Shown piece after piece: positions 1 to 8,309 of a stretch of 64,000 nucleotides of DNA. The position numbers were made by a program, and so were the translations under genes. Numbering within the stretch: the stretch's first letter is position 1; each line of letters starts with the position of its first letter. The notes under the pieces were generated by a model. The model was not told the DNA's origin. It ran no database searches and was given only the letters and a program-made list of their open reading frames with translations. The DNA is from Nitrosomonas sp. sh817 (lineage in GTDB: Bacteria; Pseudomonadota; Gammaproteobacteria; Burkholderiales; Nitrosomonadaceae). The stretch is taken from the NCBI RefSeq assembly GCF_030908545.1, contig NZ_CP133083.1, forward strand, positions 3,010,258-3,074,257. The letters are read 5' to 3'.

Positions 1-263
1 ATTTATGTGATGGGAAGACAGGTCGGACCGCGGCGGCCAAACCCGGGGAAGCTCTCGAAGCAACCAGACTTCGCTATTCAGATTGGGACCCGCCGGCGAA
101 TACACCATAGGGGTTCTGAGCTAAACGTTCTTATCAAAAGCCGAATGTAAGTGTGCAATCGAACCTTGTGTTTCTATACATCAGTGCTTGCAAAACGGGC
201 GGTGTCCATGTAAGCGCTTCCCTAGAAATTTTTTGCAAAACGGCTTGCAAACCACCAATTTTC
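1..263. other. Left-edge region without a recognisable gene
   Basis: No complete gene is visible between the window edge and the stop codon of the Fic gene. A plus-strand open frame runs to a TAA at 122-124 and reads about 38 codons back to a TGA near position 8; it could be the tail of a gene or nothing, and I do not recognise it. The stretch 190-260 is AT-rich and carries the partly repeated words TTGCAAAACGG. Confidence 0.3.
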
Positions 264-1406
264 TTAATCGCTAAAAACCGCCAAGTAATCAGCAAAAATA
301 AACACGCGATTACGGCTCTGTCCGGTAATCTCATGCAAAATGCCGTGTTCGCGTATTTGTGCAACCAATTCATTCGCCGCCTTGTAACTAAGATCGCAAA
401 TTTTCTGAACTTCCTCGATGCGAATCGCGGGTTGCGTAAACAACGCATTCAGTAAACGTTGCGCGCTTGCAGTTCTGCGCCCGAAGTTCGCCTGCAGATT
501 CCGTTCCAATTTTGCTTTCAAATGAATAATGCGCGATAACGCACTCACCGCCAAGTTTGCTGTTTGCTCGATCCCAACTAGAAAATACTTAAGCCATTGC
601 AACATATCGTTTTTTTCACGAACCCGCATTAAATTGTCATAATACAGCCCTTTATCCTTCTCAAAATAGCTGGAAAGATAAAGCAGCGGTTTATCCAAAA
701 TCCCCTCACTCACCAAAAACAGCGTAATCAATAGCCGCCCGATACGCCCGTTGCCATCCAGAAACGGATGTATGGTTTCAAACTGGTAATGCGCGATTGC
801 AATTCGAATTAAAGCTGGCACATAAACATCCCTGTTGTGCAGAAAATATTCCAAATCACCCATCAGGTCATTCACATACTGATGGTGCGGTGGAATAAAC
901 ACCGCATCGGCTAGACTGTGGCCACCTATCCAGTTCTGACTGGCACGAAACTCGCCTGGCAGCTTGTGCTCGCCACGCACGTTCTGTAGCAGAATCGCGT
1001 GCGTTTGCCTTAATAAACGTGATGACAAAGGCAATGTTTGCAAATGGCCGATTGCCTGATTCAACGCTTGCGTGTAATTTTGCACCTCACGCCAATCGTT
1101 ACGGTGCTCGGGCAGAATTTCCGACTCGGGCAGCACCGCTTCCTGAATATTGGTTTGCGTCCCTTCGATACGGCTGGATACCACCGCTTCCTTGGTAACA
1201 TGTAATTGAATGAACAAATCGATATTCGGCACCAAGCGCGCAAATGAATTGAGCTCCCCGAGCTTGACCGCCGCCTTCTCCAGCAACAGATTTATCTGCG
1301 GCGTTTGCCACACCCATTCATCGTTAATCGTGGATGGCAGGGAATACCGGTATTCATAACCTTTCTGGTAGTGACCGGACTGATACTGCTCAAGTTGAAT
1401 CGTCAT
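264..1406 (-). CDS. Fic family protein (AMPylase-type, N-terminal inhibitory helix)
   Basis: 380 aa. Fic enzymes transfer AMP (or related moieties) from a nucleotide to a hydroxyl side chain of a target protein. The catalytic loop HPFLDGNGRIGR lies at residues 213-224 and matches HPFx(D/E)GNGRxxR exactly, so the enzyme should be active. The autoinhibitory motif (S/T)xxxE(G/N) is SSRIEG at 77-82, ahead of the Fic core, which makes it a class II Fic. Residues about 310-376 look like a winged helix, as in DNA-binding Fic proteins. ATG start; a perfect 8-bp inverted repeat lies 41 bp upstream and may be its own operator. It runs divergently from a YefM-YoeB pair. The target is unknown. Function as a Fic enzyme is secure; role in toxicity or regulation is inferred. 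Confidence 0.93.
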   Translation of the reverse strand: MTIQLEQYQSGHYQKGYEYRYSLPSTINDEWVWQTPQINLLLEKAAVKLGELNSFARLVPNIDLFIQLHVTKEAVVSSRIEGTQTNIQEAVLPESEILPEHRNDWREVQNYTQALNQAIGHLQTLPLSSRLLRQTHAILLQNVRGEHKLPGEFRASQNWIGGHSLADAVFIPPHHQYVNDLMGDLEYFLHNRDVYVPALIRIAIAHYQFETIHPFLDGNGRIGRLLITLFLVSEGILDKPLLYLSSYFEKDKGLYYDNLMRVREKNDMLQWLKYFLVGIEQTANLAVSALSRIIHLKAKLERNLQANFGRRTASAQRLLNALFTQPAIRIEEVQKICDLSYKAANELVAQIREHGILHEITGQSRNRVFIFADYLAVFSD

Positions 1407-1446
1407 GGCATGTCCGTAAGGAAAATAACGTACAAAATCCTTTATA

Positions 1447-1494
1447 TTACTTTTGTCGTTAAAAGTAAAATATAAATGGACTTATGTTACTTTT
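1447..1494. promoter_or_regulatory. Inverted-repeat operator upstream of the first Fic gene
   Basis: TTACTTTT (1447-1454), six bases, then its exact reverse complement AAAAGTAA (1461-1468). A third copy of the half-site, TTACTTTT, sits at 1487-1494. The site lies in the divergent region between the Fic gene (start 1406) and the YefM-YoeB pair (start 1626). A dimeric regulator, possibly the winged-helix tail of the Fic protein itself, is the obvious candidate; that assignment is inference. Confidence 0.55.
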
Positions 1495-1625
1495 ATCACT
1501 TTAGGGCGCTATGATTTTGCATTGTTGCAGTAAAAATAATTTCCACTGGTTGATCAGGCGGTTTGCAGTATTGCACTAACCTCACTATACTTGTACATTT
1601 TATTGATCATGTTAAATGGGGTTTG

Positions 1626-1886
1626 ATGAAAGTCGTCACTTATACTTATGCCCGCAATGCGCTCAAAACCATATTGGACGAAGTAGTTCAAGACGCGGAT
1701 GTGACGATTATCAGCCGCCGCGATGCGGAGGGAGATGCCGTGGTGATGTCGCTCGATAGCTACAACAGCATCATGGAAACGTTGCACCTGACCGGCAACC
1801 CTGCAAACGCAGCGGCATTGGCCAGAGCCATCGCACAAGACAAAGCCGGAATGGCTCAAGAACATCCGCTGCGTTCCACCGATTGA
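1626..1886 (+). CDS. yefM: YefM/Phd-family antitoxin
   Basis: 86 aa. Type II antitoxin that should bind and neutralise the YoeB toxin encoded immediately after it and repress the shared promoter. The N-terminal half shows the Phd/YefM fold signature (MKVVTYTYARNALKTILDEV, then a stretch ending in SRRDAEGDAVVMSLDSYNSI), and the C-terminal tail is the expected flexible toxin-binding segment. I chose the ATG at 1626 because the homologous N-terminus begins there; an in-frame start 21 codons earlier adds sequence unlike the family. Its TGA overlaps the toxin's start codon, the usual arrangement for translational coupling. Confidence 0.9.
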   Translation: MKVVTYTYARNALKTILDEVVQDADVTIISRRDAEGDAVVMSLDSYNSIMETLHLTGNPANAAALARAIAQDKAGMAQEHPLRSTD

Positions 1887-2146
1887 TCTTGCGCACCATT
1901 CGATTCGTTCCCGATGCTTGGGAAGATTATTTGTACTGGCAGGATCAAGATAAAAAAACACTCAAGCGAATCAACCTGCTGATCACCGCCGCCTCACGTG
2001 AACCATTCGCAGGAATCGGCAAGCCCGAACCCTTGCGCGGCGACTTATCCGGCTACTGGTCGCGGCGCATCGACGAAGCTAACCGGCTGGTGTACCGGGC
2101 AACCGATACCGATTTGGTGATCATTGCTTGCCGTTTTCATTATTAA
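1883..2146 (+). CDS. yoeB: YoeB-family mRNA endonuclease toxin
   Basis: 87 aa. YoeB is a ribosome-dependent mRNA interferase of the RelE superfamily. The conserved block GKPEPLRGDLSGYWSRRI and the closing CRFHY are diagnostic. By comparison with E. coli YoeB (E46, R65, H83, Y84) the catalytic residues here are E49, R68, H86 and Y87, all present, so the toxin looks intact. It starts with TTG at 1883, overlapping the antitoxin stop by four bases (TTGA). Start codon choice rests on that overlap and on the family length (84 aa in E. coli). Confidence 0.93.
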   Translation: MILRTIRFVPDAWEDYLYWQDQDKKTLKRINLLITAASREPFAGIGKPEPLRGDLSGYWSRRIDEANRLVYRATDTDLVIIACRFHY

Positions 2147-2242
2147 TCCTATAAATCAGAACCTTTAAATGGTCAGAATATGAGGATAATGCATCAGCTG
2201 ATTAATTGCCCGTGCCAGCAATTTACAGTTAGTCGCCCGAGC

Positions 2243-2956
2243 TCATTCCGCGCTGATGCGTACGTACACCAGCGGGCGCTCTGGCTTTCCATTCAGTTTT
2301 TCAATAGTGGCTGAGACACGATATTGTTTAAGCCAACGATGTAGCGTTTCTCTGAAAGCGCGATTGACATAGCCGATTTTTTGTCCATGGCAAACGACTA
2401 GCAATGCATCTCGATCAACAATGTTCTCGCGATCGATGACAAACTCCACAGCATCGCCTTCATGAATCGAACTCAGATCCGTGCCTAATATATGACGCAC
2501 TCCGGCAACTTCCATCAAATAATCGCACGGTGCTTCGCTTGCGGAAAAATCCGGCACCAGAGCAAAGCCATCGCTTGGCAAACGCGCACCGGTATAACCG
2601 AGCAGCGCCATATCGGAATGGTTAAAAGGAGAAGGGAGCCGGTGTTGTGCGAGGAAATCAGCAAAATCCTCGCGTTTACGCGGCGGCAAGCGTCGCATCA
2701 ACGATTCAATGACACCTTGCCGTACTTCATGATCATCTTTATCTTTCAGATGAAATGCCGGAAAACCTTTAAAGCCAGCCTTACAAGCTTCATCAAAATC
2801 AGGTGTATGTTGAAGATAACGAAATACGATCTGTCCCTCTTTCTCACAGCGTATCTCACCGATCACCCGGCGCGTGCGTGATGCCGCCGCCTCATCCAGC
2901 GGCTGCCAAGTCATCAGCAGTCGCGATGGCTCGATGATATGGCGCAAAATATTCAT
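2243..2956 (-). CDS. HIRAN-domain protein, partner of HipA-like kinase
   Basis: 237 aa. Residues about 148-235 look like a HIRAN domain (strands around RHILGTD, GDAVEFVIDREN, DRDALLVV, GQKIGYVNR), a fold known to bind single-stranded or damaged DNA ends in helicase-like proteins. Residues about 33-135 loosely resemble the N-terminal subdomain of HipA (F-R-Y-L...HTPDF start, then LPPRKREDFADFLAQH and MALLGYTGARLPSDG). It is the second gene of a pair: its ATG overlaps the kinase stop by four bases. I read it as a HipA-type N-terminal lobe fused to HIRAN and split from its kinase; the HIRAN call is fairly strong, the lobe call is inference. Function unknown. Confidence 0.7.
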   Translation of the reverse strand: MNILRHIIEPSRLLMTWQPLDEAAASRTRRVIGEIRCEKEGQIVFRYLQHTPDFDEACKAGFKGFPAFHLKDKDDHEVRQGVIESLMRRLPPRKREDFADFLAQHRLPSPFNHSDMALLGYTGARLPSDGFALVPDFSASEAPCDYLMEVAGVRHILGTDLSSIHEGDAVEFVIDRENIVDRDALLVVCHGQKIGYVNRAFRETLHRWLKQYRVSATIEKLNGKPERPLVYVRISAE

Positions 2957-3894
2957 AGCAATAAATTTCTCAGTAAAGTAAATCGGTAACGCATGAGATG
3001 CAACATAAACACAAGTCTCTCATTGGATAGTGGGTTTATGGCATCAAGCTTGAGTAAATCTACAACCGCGTCTGACAAATCATCCGATGAAAAATTTAGT
3101 CTAGCCTGCGCCGCTTCACGCGTATCCGGCCATTGCTCCAGCGCGCGCTGCAACAAAGCAAAATGCCCTTGTATCGGATCCTTCAATGACCATTTGACAT
3201 GATGCCTGCCTTTGGAAATATAGCGTTGAAAATCGATATCAGTCCAGCGGCTCACGTGATTCGTGAAACGCTCGTGTCCTAGACTGGTGCCATTATCGAA
3301 CAATGGTGCCAATCTACAGCTTATTTTCTGCTTCGAACGGGTAAAGATAAGCCCCCAGTTATCCTGGTGGCGATCGGTGTTACCGATCAATGCATCAAAG
3401 AGCAGCGCATCAATCCACCATTGCCGCCAGCCGGATTCAAGAATCCCATTTTGAGCGAGTAGCTTCAGCAAGCGCATATTATCGAGTAAATTATGCTGGG
3501 TTCCGAGTTTTCGATCAAAATCTTTGTGCATTTGCTGCAAAAAATCACCAGCCATCACAAAAGATTCGTGACCATCGTCATAAAACCATTCAATCAGCGC
3601 CGCACATTGATTCGTCCGGGAATTCCAGGCCGCAAATGTTGGCGTCACATTCACACCCAGCAGACAACCCACCCGGTAAGCAACTATTTCAGCCCAGAAT
3701 TGATCGGGATAACTGCGTTTCGAGCGTTTAACCATGTAGCGCTTCCCTGGCACAATCACTGGCTCCGCTGGATACTCTGGTGCAAATACCGCATCTTTGG
3801 CTCGCGCACCCTGCGGAAACACACTGAATTCCGCATCCGGCTCCCACGAAGCCACATCGAAAATCGCTGCTTGAATTTGCGGTTGTCTACGCAT
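2953..3894 (-). CDS. HipA-like Ser/Thr kinase
   Basis: 313 aa. HipA-family kinases phosphorylate protein targets (glutamyl-tRNA synthetase for E. coli HipA) and cause growth arrest. The catalytic loop GNTDRHQDNWG is at 171-181 (D174 as catalytic Asp, N179 as metal ligand) and the DFG-like DNG is at 200-202 in LAPLFDNGTSLG, so the active site is complete. Lys55/56 in the early RYMVKRSK segment is a candidate ATP-binding lysine. It is shorter than HipA (about 440 aa) because the N-terminal lobe is missing; that part may be supplied by the HIRAN protein encoded next. No HipB-like helix-turn-helix gene adjoins it. The start is ATG, ten bases after the end of an hsdS remnant. Confidence 0.82.
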   Translation of the reverse strand: MRRQPQIQAAIFDVASWEPDAEFSVFPQGARAKDAVFAPEYPAEPVIVPGKRYMVKRSKRSYPDQFWAEIVAYRVGCLLGVNVTPTFAAWNSRTNQCAALIEWFYDDGHESFVMAGDFLQQMHKDFDRKLGTQHNLLDNMRLLKLLAQNGILESGWRQWWIDALLFDALIGNTDRHQDNWGLIFTRSKQKISCRLAPLFDNGTSLGHERFTNHVSRWTDIDFQRYISKGRHHVKWSLKDPIQGHFALLQRALEQWPDTREAAQARLNFSSDDLSDAVVDLLKLDAINPLSNERLVFMLHLMRYRFTLLRNLLL

Positions 3895-3903
3895 TCGATC
3901 AGC

Positions 3904-4140
3904 TCAGCTTGCAGCAGCCGGATTTGCTTTACTGCGCCCACGCTGTTTCGTTGCTGGTAAAGTTTTTTGGATGCGTTCGAGCAATACGCTGGCGGGTTCG
4001 TCGTTGGGGTCTTGCAGCACCAGTTCGCCGCGGAAGGCTTTGGCAAGGATCGCGAGCGTCAATTTATCGGCCTGGGCGCGGGCGGCGTAAGCGAACAATT
4101 CTTCGACGCGGCGGACGATTTCGGTTTGTTTTTTTCTTAG
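3904..4140 (-). pseudogene. hsdS: 3' remnant of a type I restriction specificity gene (hsdS)
   Basis: The minus strand encodes about 78 residues that match the C-terminal end of Hsd[16 protein letters not shown], then [17 protein letters not shown] and [15 protein letters not shown]. This is the conserved helix and closing segment of the subunit that recognises the target sequence. Nothing upstream (above 4140) continues the protein, so the target recognition domains are gone. The stop codon lies nine bases from the HipA-like kinase start, so read-through transcription could reach the kinase. It is not part of the intact hsdS 25 kb away, whose C-terminus is different. Confidence 0.75.
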
Positions 4141-4416
4141 GAATTTTACATTTCAAAGTACACATTTTTTATCCCAAATGCGGCCTGAGAAGTTGAGTTA
4201 CTCTGAATTGCAACTTCTTCCAATGTTGTGGGAAAAGAAAGAACATCAAATAATAAGGTTGAATTAAAATCACATTGGCTGATATCGTAAATTCAACATC
4301 TACAACACCGTCAAACCCCATAAGGGTTTGAATAATGCTACACCTTATGAATACTCAGCACTTATTTCAATCAACCTCTTTGTAAACAACCCTGAGAGTT
4401 CTTACAAGATAATGTT
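4141..4416. other. AT-rich spacer with one hairpin
   Basis: No gene recognised. A perfect 8-bp inverted repeat, TCAAACCC (4311-4318) and GGGTTTGA (4324-4331) with loop CATAA, could be a weak terminator or RNA hairpin; no T-run follows it. The promoter of the interrupted gene starting at 4417 probably lies here. Confidence 0.3.
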
Positions 4417-4516
4417 ATGTGTACTAATTTTATTACAAATCCAAAAATAACAACATCTTGCATTCCAAAGCTAGTATATAGCATTGCAATTATTTTTATT
4501 TTTGTACCAGACTTAG

Positions 4517-5711
4517 GGAAACGCTGATTAATTCGCCACACCCCAAGGGCAAAGCGAGCAGTTCTGGGATATTGGGTTAAAATTTGCCATATTCTGGGTT
4601 GAATTGCGTTATTTCTTGCCTTATTCCGCTCATTTCTTGTCTTTAAGACGCAATCTGGCTGTCAGAGCTACATAACCACCGGCGAGCCAGCAGCAAGTTG
4701 GCAAGCCCAAACAGTGAAAACATCTGAGCATTATTTTTGGCCATTCCTTTGTAGCGAGTTTTGCGATGCATGAACAGATTCTTTACGACATGAAAGGGAT
4801 GCTCAACTTTGGCACGAATGCTGGCTTTTGCATGTTCAAGCTTCTCCATCAGTTCGCCTGCTGTTGTTTTGGGCAATGCCTTGCGCTTGGAAGGGCGCAT
4901 CGCGATATGCCAGGTTACGGGCAATTCAAGATTCTCTTCTCGTTTCTCAACGCCCAGATAGCCCGCATCACCAAATACATCGGTTTCATCACCATGCAGC
5001 AGCGCCTGTGCCTGAGTAACATCGTGGACATTGGCTGCCGTTCCGATCAGGGTATGAACAAGCCCTGATTGCGCATCGACACCGATGTGTACCTTCATGC
5101 CGAAGTGCCACTGCTTGCCTTTCCTGGTTTGATGCATTTCGCTATCGCGTTTTCCTTCTCTATTCTTGGTCGAAGGAGGCGCTGAGATCAGCGTAGCATC
5201 AACAATCGTACCTTCGCGAAGAAATAGTCCGCGTTCAGCCAAATGTGCATTGATTGCATCAAAAATGGATTCCGTCAGATGATGCGCTTCCAGCAAATGG
5301 CGAAATCTCAGCAGAGTCGTCGCATCCGGTACTGCTTCCCGATTCAGATCAATACCAACAAAGCAGCGGATTGCTTGACTGTCGTATACAGCATCTTCCG
5401 CGCCTTCATCCGAAAAACCAAAGCACTGTTGCACAATATACATCCTCAGCATCCGTTCCAAACCAATCGGTGGATGACCTCGCCTACCGCTAACCGGATA
5501 ATACGGAGCTATAACATTCAGCAGGGATGTCCACGGTGTTGCAGCTTCAATCTCAACCAGAAAACGATCACGCCGGGTTTGTTTCTTCTTTGCCGCATAT
5601 TCCAGCTCAGAAAAGCTTGATTGCATCGCTCTATTCCATGTTTATCAATAGCAAGGTATTTTATCTAACCTTTGCAGGTCTATCTATTTGATCGAATAGA
5701 TCAGTGTTTCC
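4517..5711. mobile_element. IS5-family insertion sequence, complete
   Basis: 1195 bp. The left end reads GGAAACGCTGATTAATTC (4517-4534) and the right end, reverse-complemented, GGAAACACTGATCTATTC (from 5711), giving 18-bp imperfect terminal repeats with 3 mismatches. TTAG flanks it on both sides (4513-4516 and 5712-5715), a YTAR target duplication typical of the IS5 group. It carries one intact transposase gene on the minus strand. Clean ends, an intact gene and a perfect target duplication indicate a recent, probably still mobile copy. Confidence 0.93.
4643..5626 (-). CDS. IS5-family DDE transposase
   Basis: 327 aa, the full family length. The N-terminal region (TPWTSLLNVIAPYYP, GRRGHPPIGLERMLRMY) is the IS5 DUF772-type domain. 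The DDE catalytic residues are visible in context: D in EGTIVDATLISAP, D in VFGDAGYLGVEKR, and E in AKVEHPFHVVKNLF followed by the usual R/K-rich segment (RKTRYKG). It cuts and rejoins the IS ends. No frameshift seen. It is the only gene within the element and reads opposite to the gene it disrupts. Confidence 0.96.
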   Translation of the reverse strand: MQSSFSELEYAAKKKQTRRDRFLVEIEAATPWTSLLNVIAPYYPVSGRRGHPPIGLERMLRMYIVQQCFGFSDEGAEDAVYDSQAIRCFVGIDLNREAVPDATTLLRFRHLLEAHHLTESIFDAINAHLAERGLFLREGTIVDATLISAPPSTKNREGKRDSEMHQTRKGKQWHFGMKVHIGVDAQSGLVHTLIGTAANVHDVTQAQALLHGDETDVFGDAGYLGVEKREENLELPVTWHIAMRPSKRKALPKTTAGELMEKLEHAKASIRAKVEHPFHVVKNLFMHRKTRYKGMAKNNAQMFSLFGLANLLLARRWLCSSDSQIAS

Positions 5712-5937
5712 TTAGCATTAGCATCAGATTCATCTGCGGAATTGATCAATGCAATATTGCCTAATTTTTTATCTGGCTTATGTGGAGCTATCATAGGAGC
5801 AATGGCTTCATATAAGGTTGTATTAAAGCAAGCTAAATTAGCGAGAAATAATGAACTTAAGCTCATGGTCGATAAGTATAAACTCTCTCGCATTAACGAC
5901 CAAATAAGTAAATTCTATGCTCCTCTTTTGACAACGC

Positions 5938-7033
5938 GGATTCAACTTCGAAGTGCAACACCTAGCGGTGGCTTGGTATAGCGCACCGTCTTTCCGAAGA
6001 ACACCTCAAACGGGGTTCTGAATCCAAGCACCTTGCGCGGTCGATGGTTGAGTCTATCCACCGCCCATTGTACTTGTTCCTGGGTCACCTTAATCAATTC
6101 CATTCCCTTGGGGAAATACTGCCGCAGCAGACCATTGCTGTTCTCGTTCAAGCCGCGCTCCCATGAATGATAAGGATGAGCGAAGTAGATATCCACATTG
6201 AGTTTCGCAGCAATGGTTTCATGCTCCGCAAATTCTTTCCCGTTGTCGAATGTCATGGTGTGGCACTTGCGTTTATGGGGGCGCAGCAATCGCGTTACCG
6301 CCGCCGTTACGCCCGATGCATGTTTGCCGGGCACTTGGGCTGCCAGAATGTAGCGCGACTTCCTCTCGGCCAGCGTAACCAATGCGCCTTGATGGTTCTT
6401 GCCGATTACGGTGTCGCCCTCCCAGTCGCCTATGCGGTTCTTCTGATCCACGATCCCCGGACGCTCATCAATGCCGATCCGGTTCTTGATCGTGCCCCGG
6501 CGCTCTTGACCGCTCGCATAACGCTTCCTGCGGGGCTTCTGGCAACGCAAATGCCGCCACAGGTCGCCACCTCGACGCTTGTCTGCATATATGTGCAAGT
6601 AGATCGTCTCGTGACTGATCTGCAACACACTTTCCAAAGCAAGTCGACGGGCCGCTTGCTCCGGACTCATGTCCAGCCGAACCAATCGCTCAACTTCCGT
6701 CCAGTCCGACATTGATAAACGCTGGGCGTTGGCGCATTGTTTTCGGCGCTCGTTCCGTAATTCCTGCGCCTGCTTGGGATACCAGTCACGCCGACCCTTG
6801 TTCCGCCTGAATTCCCGCGAAATCGTCGACTTGCTCACGCCCACTGCATCCGCTATTCGCGATTGGTTCAAACCCGCCTTCTCCAAGCCGGAAATCTGGT
6901 ATCGTTGCTCGCTGGTGAGCTGCTTGTAGTGCTTCATCTGTGCTCCTTCTACTTGGTCGTTTAAGAAGCTCCGATACTACCGCAGCTTGCTTCCTAAACT
7001 TCCTTACAAAAGTTGCACTTCAATTTTGAATCC
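5938..7033. mobile_element. IS30-family insertion sequence
   Basis: About 1096 bp. The two ends form 22-bp imperfect inverted repeats: left 5938-5959 begins GGATTCAACTTC and ends GAAGTGCAAC, right 7012-7033 (reverse complement) begins GGATTCAAAATT and ends GAAGTGCAAC, four mismatches at most. It contains a single intact transposase gene on the minus strand. With the boundaries given, the host gene reading frame is continuous across the insertion, but I cannot see a clear 2-3 bp target duplication, so the exact ends may be off by one to two bases. Confidence 0.85.
5942..6937 (-). CDS. IS30-family transposase
   Basis: 331 aa. N-terminal helix-turn-helix (KAGLNQSRIADAVGVSKSTI followed by SREFRRN) binds the IS ends. 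The DDE core is complete: D in GDWEGDTVIGK, D in TMTFDNGKEFAEH, and E in GLNENSNGLLRQYFPKG, with the C-terminal NHRPRKVLGFRTPFEVF motif typical of IS30. The stop codon lies inside the left terminal repeat, which is common in this family. The gene appears intact, so the element could be active. Confidence 0.96.
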   Translation of the reverse strand: MKHYKQLTSEQRYQISGLEKAGLNQSRIADAVGVSKSTISREFRRNKGRRDWYPKQAQELRNERRKQCANAQRLSMSDWTEVERLVRLDMSPEQAARRLALESVLQISHETIYLHIYADKRRGGDLWRHLRCQKPRRKRYASGQERRGTIKNRIGIDERPGIVDQKNRIGDWEGDTVIGKNHQGALVTLAERKSRYILAAQVPGKHASGVTAAVTRLLRPHKRKCHTMTFDNGKEFAEHETIAAKLNVDIYFAHPYHSWERGLNENSNGLLRQYFPKGMELIKVTQEQVQWAVDRLNHRPRKVLGFRTPFEVFFGKTVRYTKPPLGVALRS

Positions 7034-7602
7034 ACCCAATAAGTAAATCAGCGCAAGCGTTATGGGGAAAATTTTGTGATGAAAAGGGCAGATCAAAATC
7101 TAGTCCACTATATTTTTTTATAAAAGATGCAAAAGACGAATCAATAGAAGTGAGCGGAGAGATTTTATTCGACTATATTCGTGTTATGAAAGAAGTATTC
7201 CTTCCTCTTAATAAACAACGAATGGATATTATCTTATCTGAAGCTGCTTTGATAGATCACGCTCACAAAATTCCTGATTACCTTATTGATCTTGTTAACC
7301 ATGTTTCTGAACTTAACGCAATGATGAAACGATGGGAGACAATAACCGACGCACGACATGCAATGTCTTTTGTCGATAACAACGCAGATACTCCTAAAGA
7401 GAGGTATGCTGCATTTTATCCAAGCTGCGAATTCCCTACGGAGCTGAATAGAGAATTAGAAAAAAAGCATGCACATTTAATATATCAAAAAAATACACTT
7501 CTAGATGCTTGGAATCAGAAAGAAAAGAGAGATTGATAGAAACTAGAAATTTCAGGAGTCAGCTTCTCAATTAAAATTCACTGAGTATAAAACGTTACAA
7601 CG

Positions 7603-8307
7603 TTACCATGTATCTATCAACCATACCCCCTTCAACTCCCTCCGAGCTTCCCGATACCCCGGACAAACCCTCCCCACCACTTCCCAAAACGCTTTCGAGT
7701 GATTCATCTCGATCAGGTGCGCGAGTTCGTGGGCAACCACATAATCCACCAAATGCAATGGCAGTTGGATCAAGCGCCAGTTTAGCGTGATAAGACCGCG
7801 GCTGTTGCAGCTGCCCCAGCGGGTTTTGGCTTGGGAAAGGCGGAAGGGCGGGGTGGTTAAATTCAATGCCGGGGCGTAGATTGCGATGCGCTGTTGGAAG
7901 CAGGTGATCGCCTGCTGTTGATACCAGCTCATCACGAAGGTTTCAATTTGGCGAGGCGTGAGTTCGATGGCGGGCGGTTGCGCTAATTCCTGACTGAATG
8001 ACTGGATCATTGCGAGTTCGCCGATTGGTTTCATAGCGATGCGCCAGGGTTCGCCGAGCAGCGGGTAGGCGGTTTCCAGCGACCAGTCGAGCGTCAGGCT
8101 TTTTTTGGCTTGCCATTGATCCAGCTTTTTTTTGATCCAGTCGGCTTTTTGCTGCAACACGCTGTCGATATGGGAAAGTGGCGTGAGTAAAGGCGCGCTG
8201 ATGCGCAGGCCGTGTTGACTGATTTGTAAACCGATTGTTTTGCGCCGGCTGCGGGTGAGGGTGTAACTGATTGCCTGACCGTTAAGCGTAGCGGTTTGCG
8301 TTGGCAC
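7603..8307 (-). CDS. YgjP-like zinc metallopeptidase domain protein
   Basis: 234 aa. Member of the YgjP/DUF45 (SprT-related) family. The zinc site is visible: HELAH at 193-197 and the third ligand H203 in EMNHSKAFW. The family signature KTRWGSCNSRG at 161-171 and the NWRLIQLP segment are present. Substrate unknown; homologues are often annotated as M48-family metal-dependent hydrolases. Last gene of the lnt-glyQ-glyS-gmhB-plsC operon, starting two bases after the plsC stop. Confidence 0.88.
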   Translation of the reverse strand: MPTQTATLNGQAISYTLTRSRRKTIGLQISQHGLRISAPLLTPLSHIDSVLQQKADWIKKKLDQWQAKKSLTLDWSLETAYPLLGEPWRIAMKPIGELAMIQSFSQELAQPPAIELTPRQIETFVMSWYQQQAITCFQQRIAIYAPALNLTTPPFRLSQAKTRWGSCNSRGLITLNWRLIQLPLHLVDYVVAHELAHLIEMNHSKAFWEVVGRVCPGYREARRELKGVWLIDTW

Positions 8308-8309
8308 GG

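Larger units (their letters stand above)
4417..7536 (+). pseudogene. Exported/membrane protein gene interrupted by IS5 and IS30 elements
   Basis: Three pieces on the plus strand join in one frame when both insertions are removed. Piece 1 (ATG at 4417 to 4516) encodes a basic start and a hydrophobic segment (LVYSIAIIFIFVPD). Piece 2 (5712-5937) continues LALASDSSAELINAILPN, a second hydrophobic stretch GLCGAIIGAMASY and a charged helix. Piece 3 (7034-7536) continues to the TGA with a helical, charged region. The IS5 target duplication TTAG falls exactly at the junction and keeps frame. The reconstructed protein is about 274 aa with a signal peptide (cleavage near ALA-SD) plus a membrane segment. 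No family recognised. Base composition is AT-rich compared with neighbours, suggesting transferred DNA. Confidence 0.75.

Noticed and set aside
5938..7033. A target-site duplication for the IS30 element
   Set aside because: Flanks GC/GG on the left and CC/AC on the right do not match at 2-3 bp for any boundary I tried, so none is claimed.
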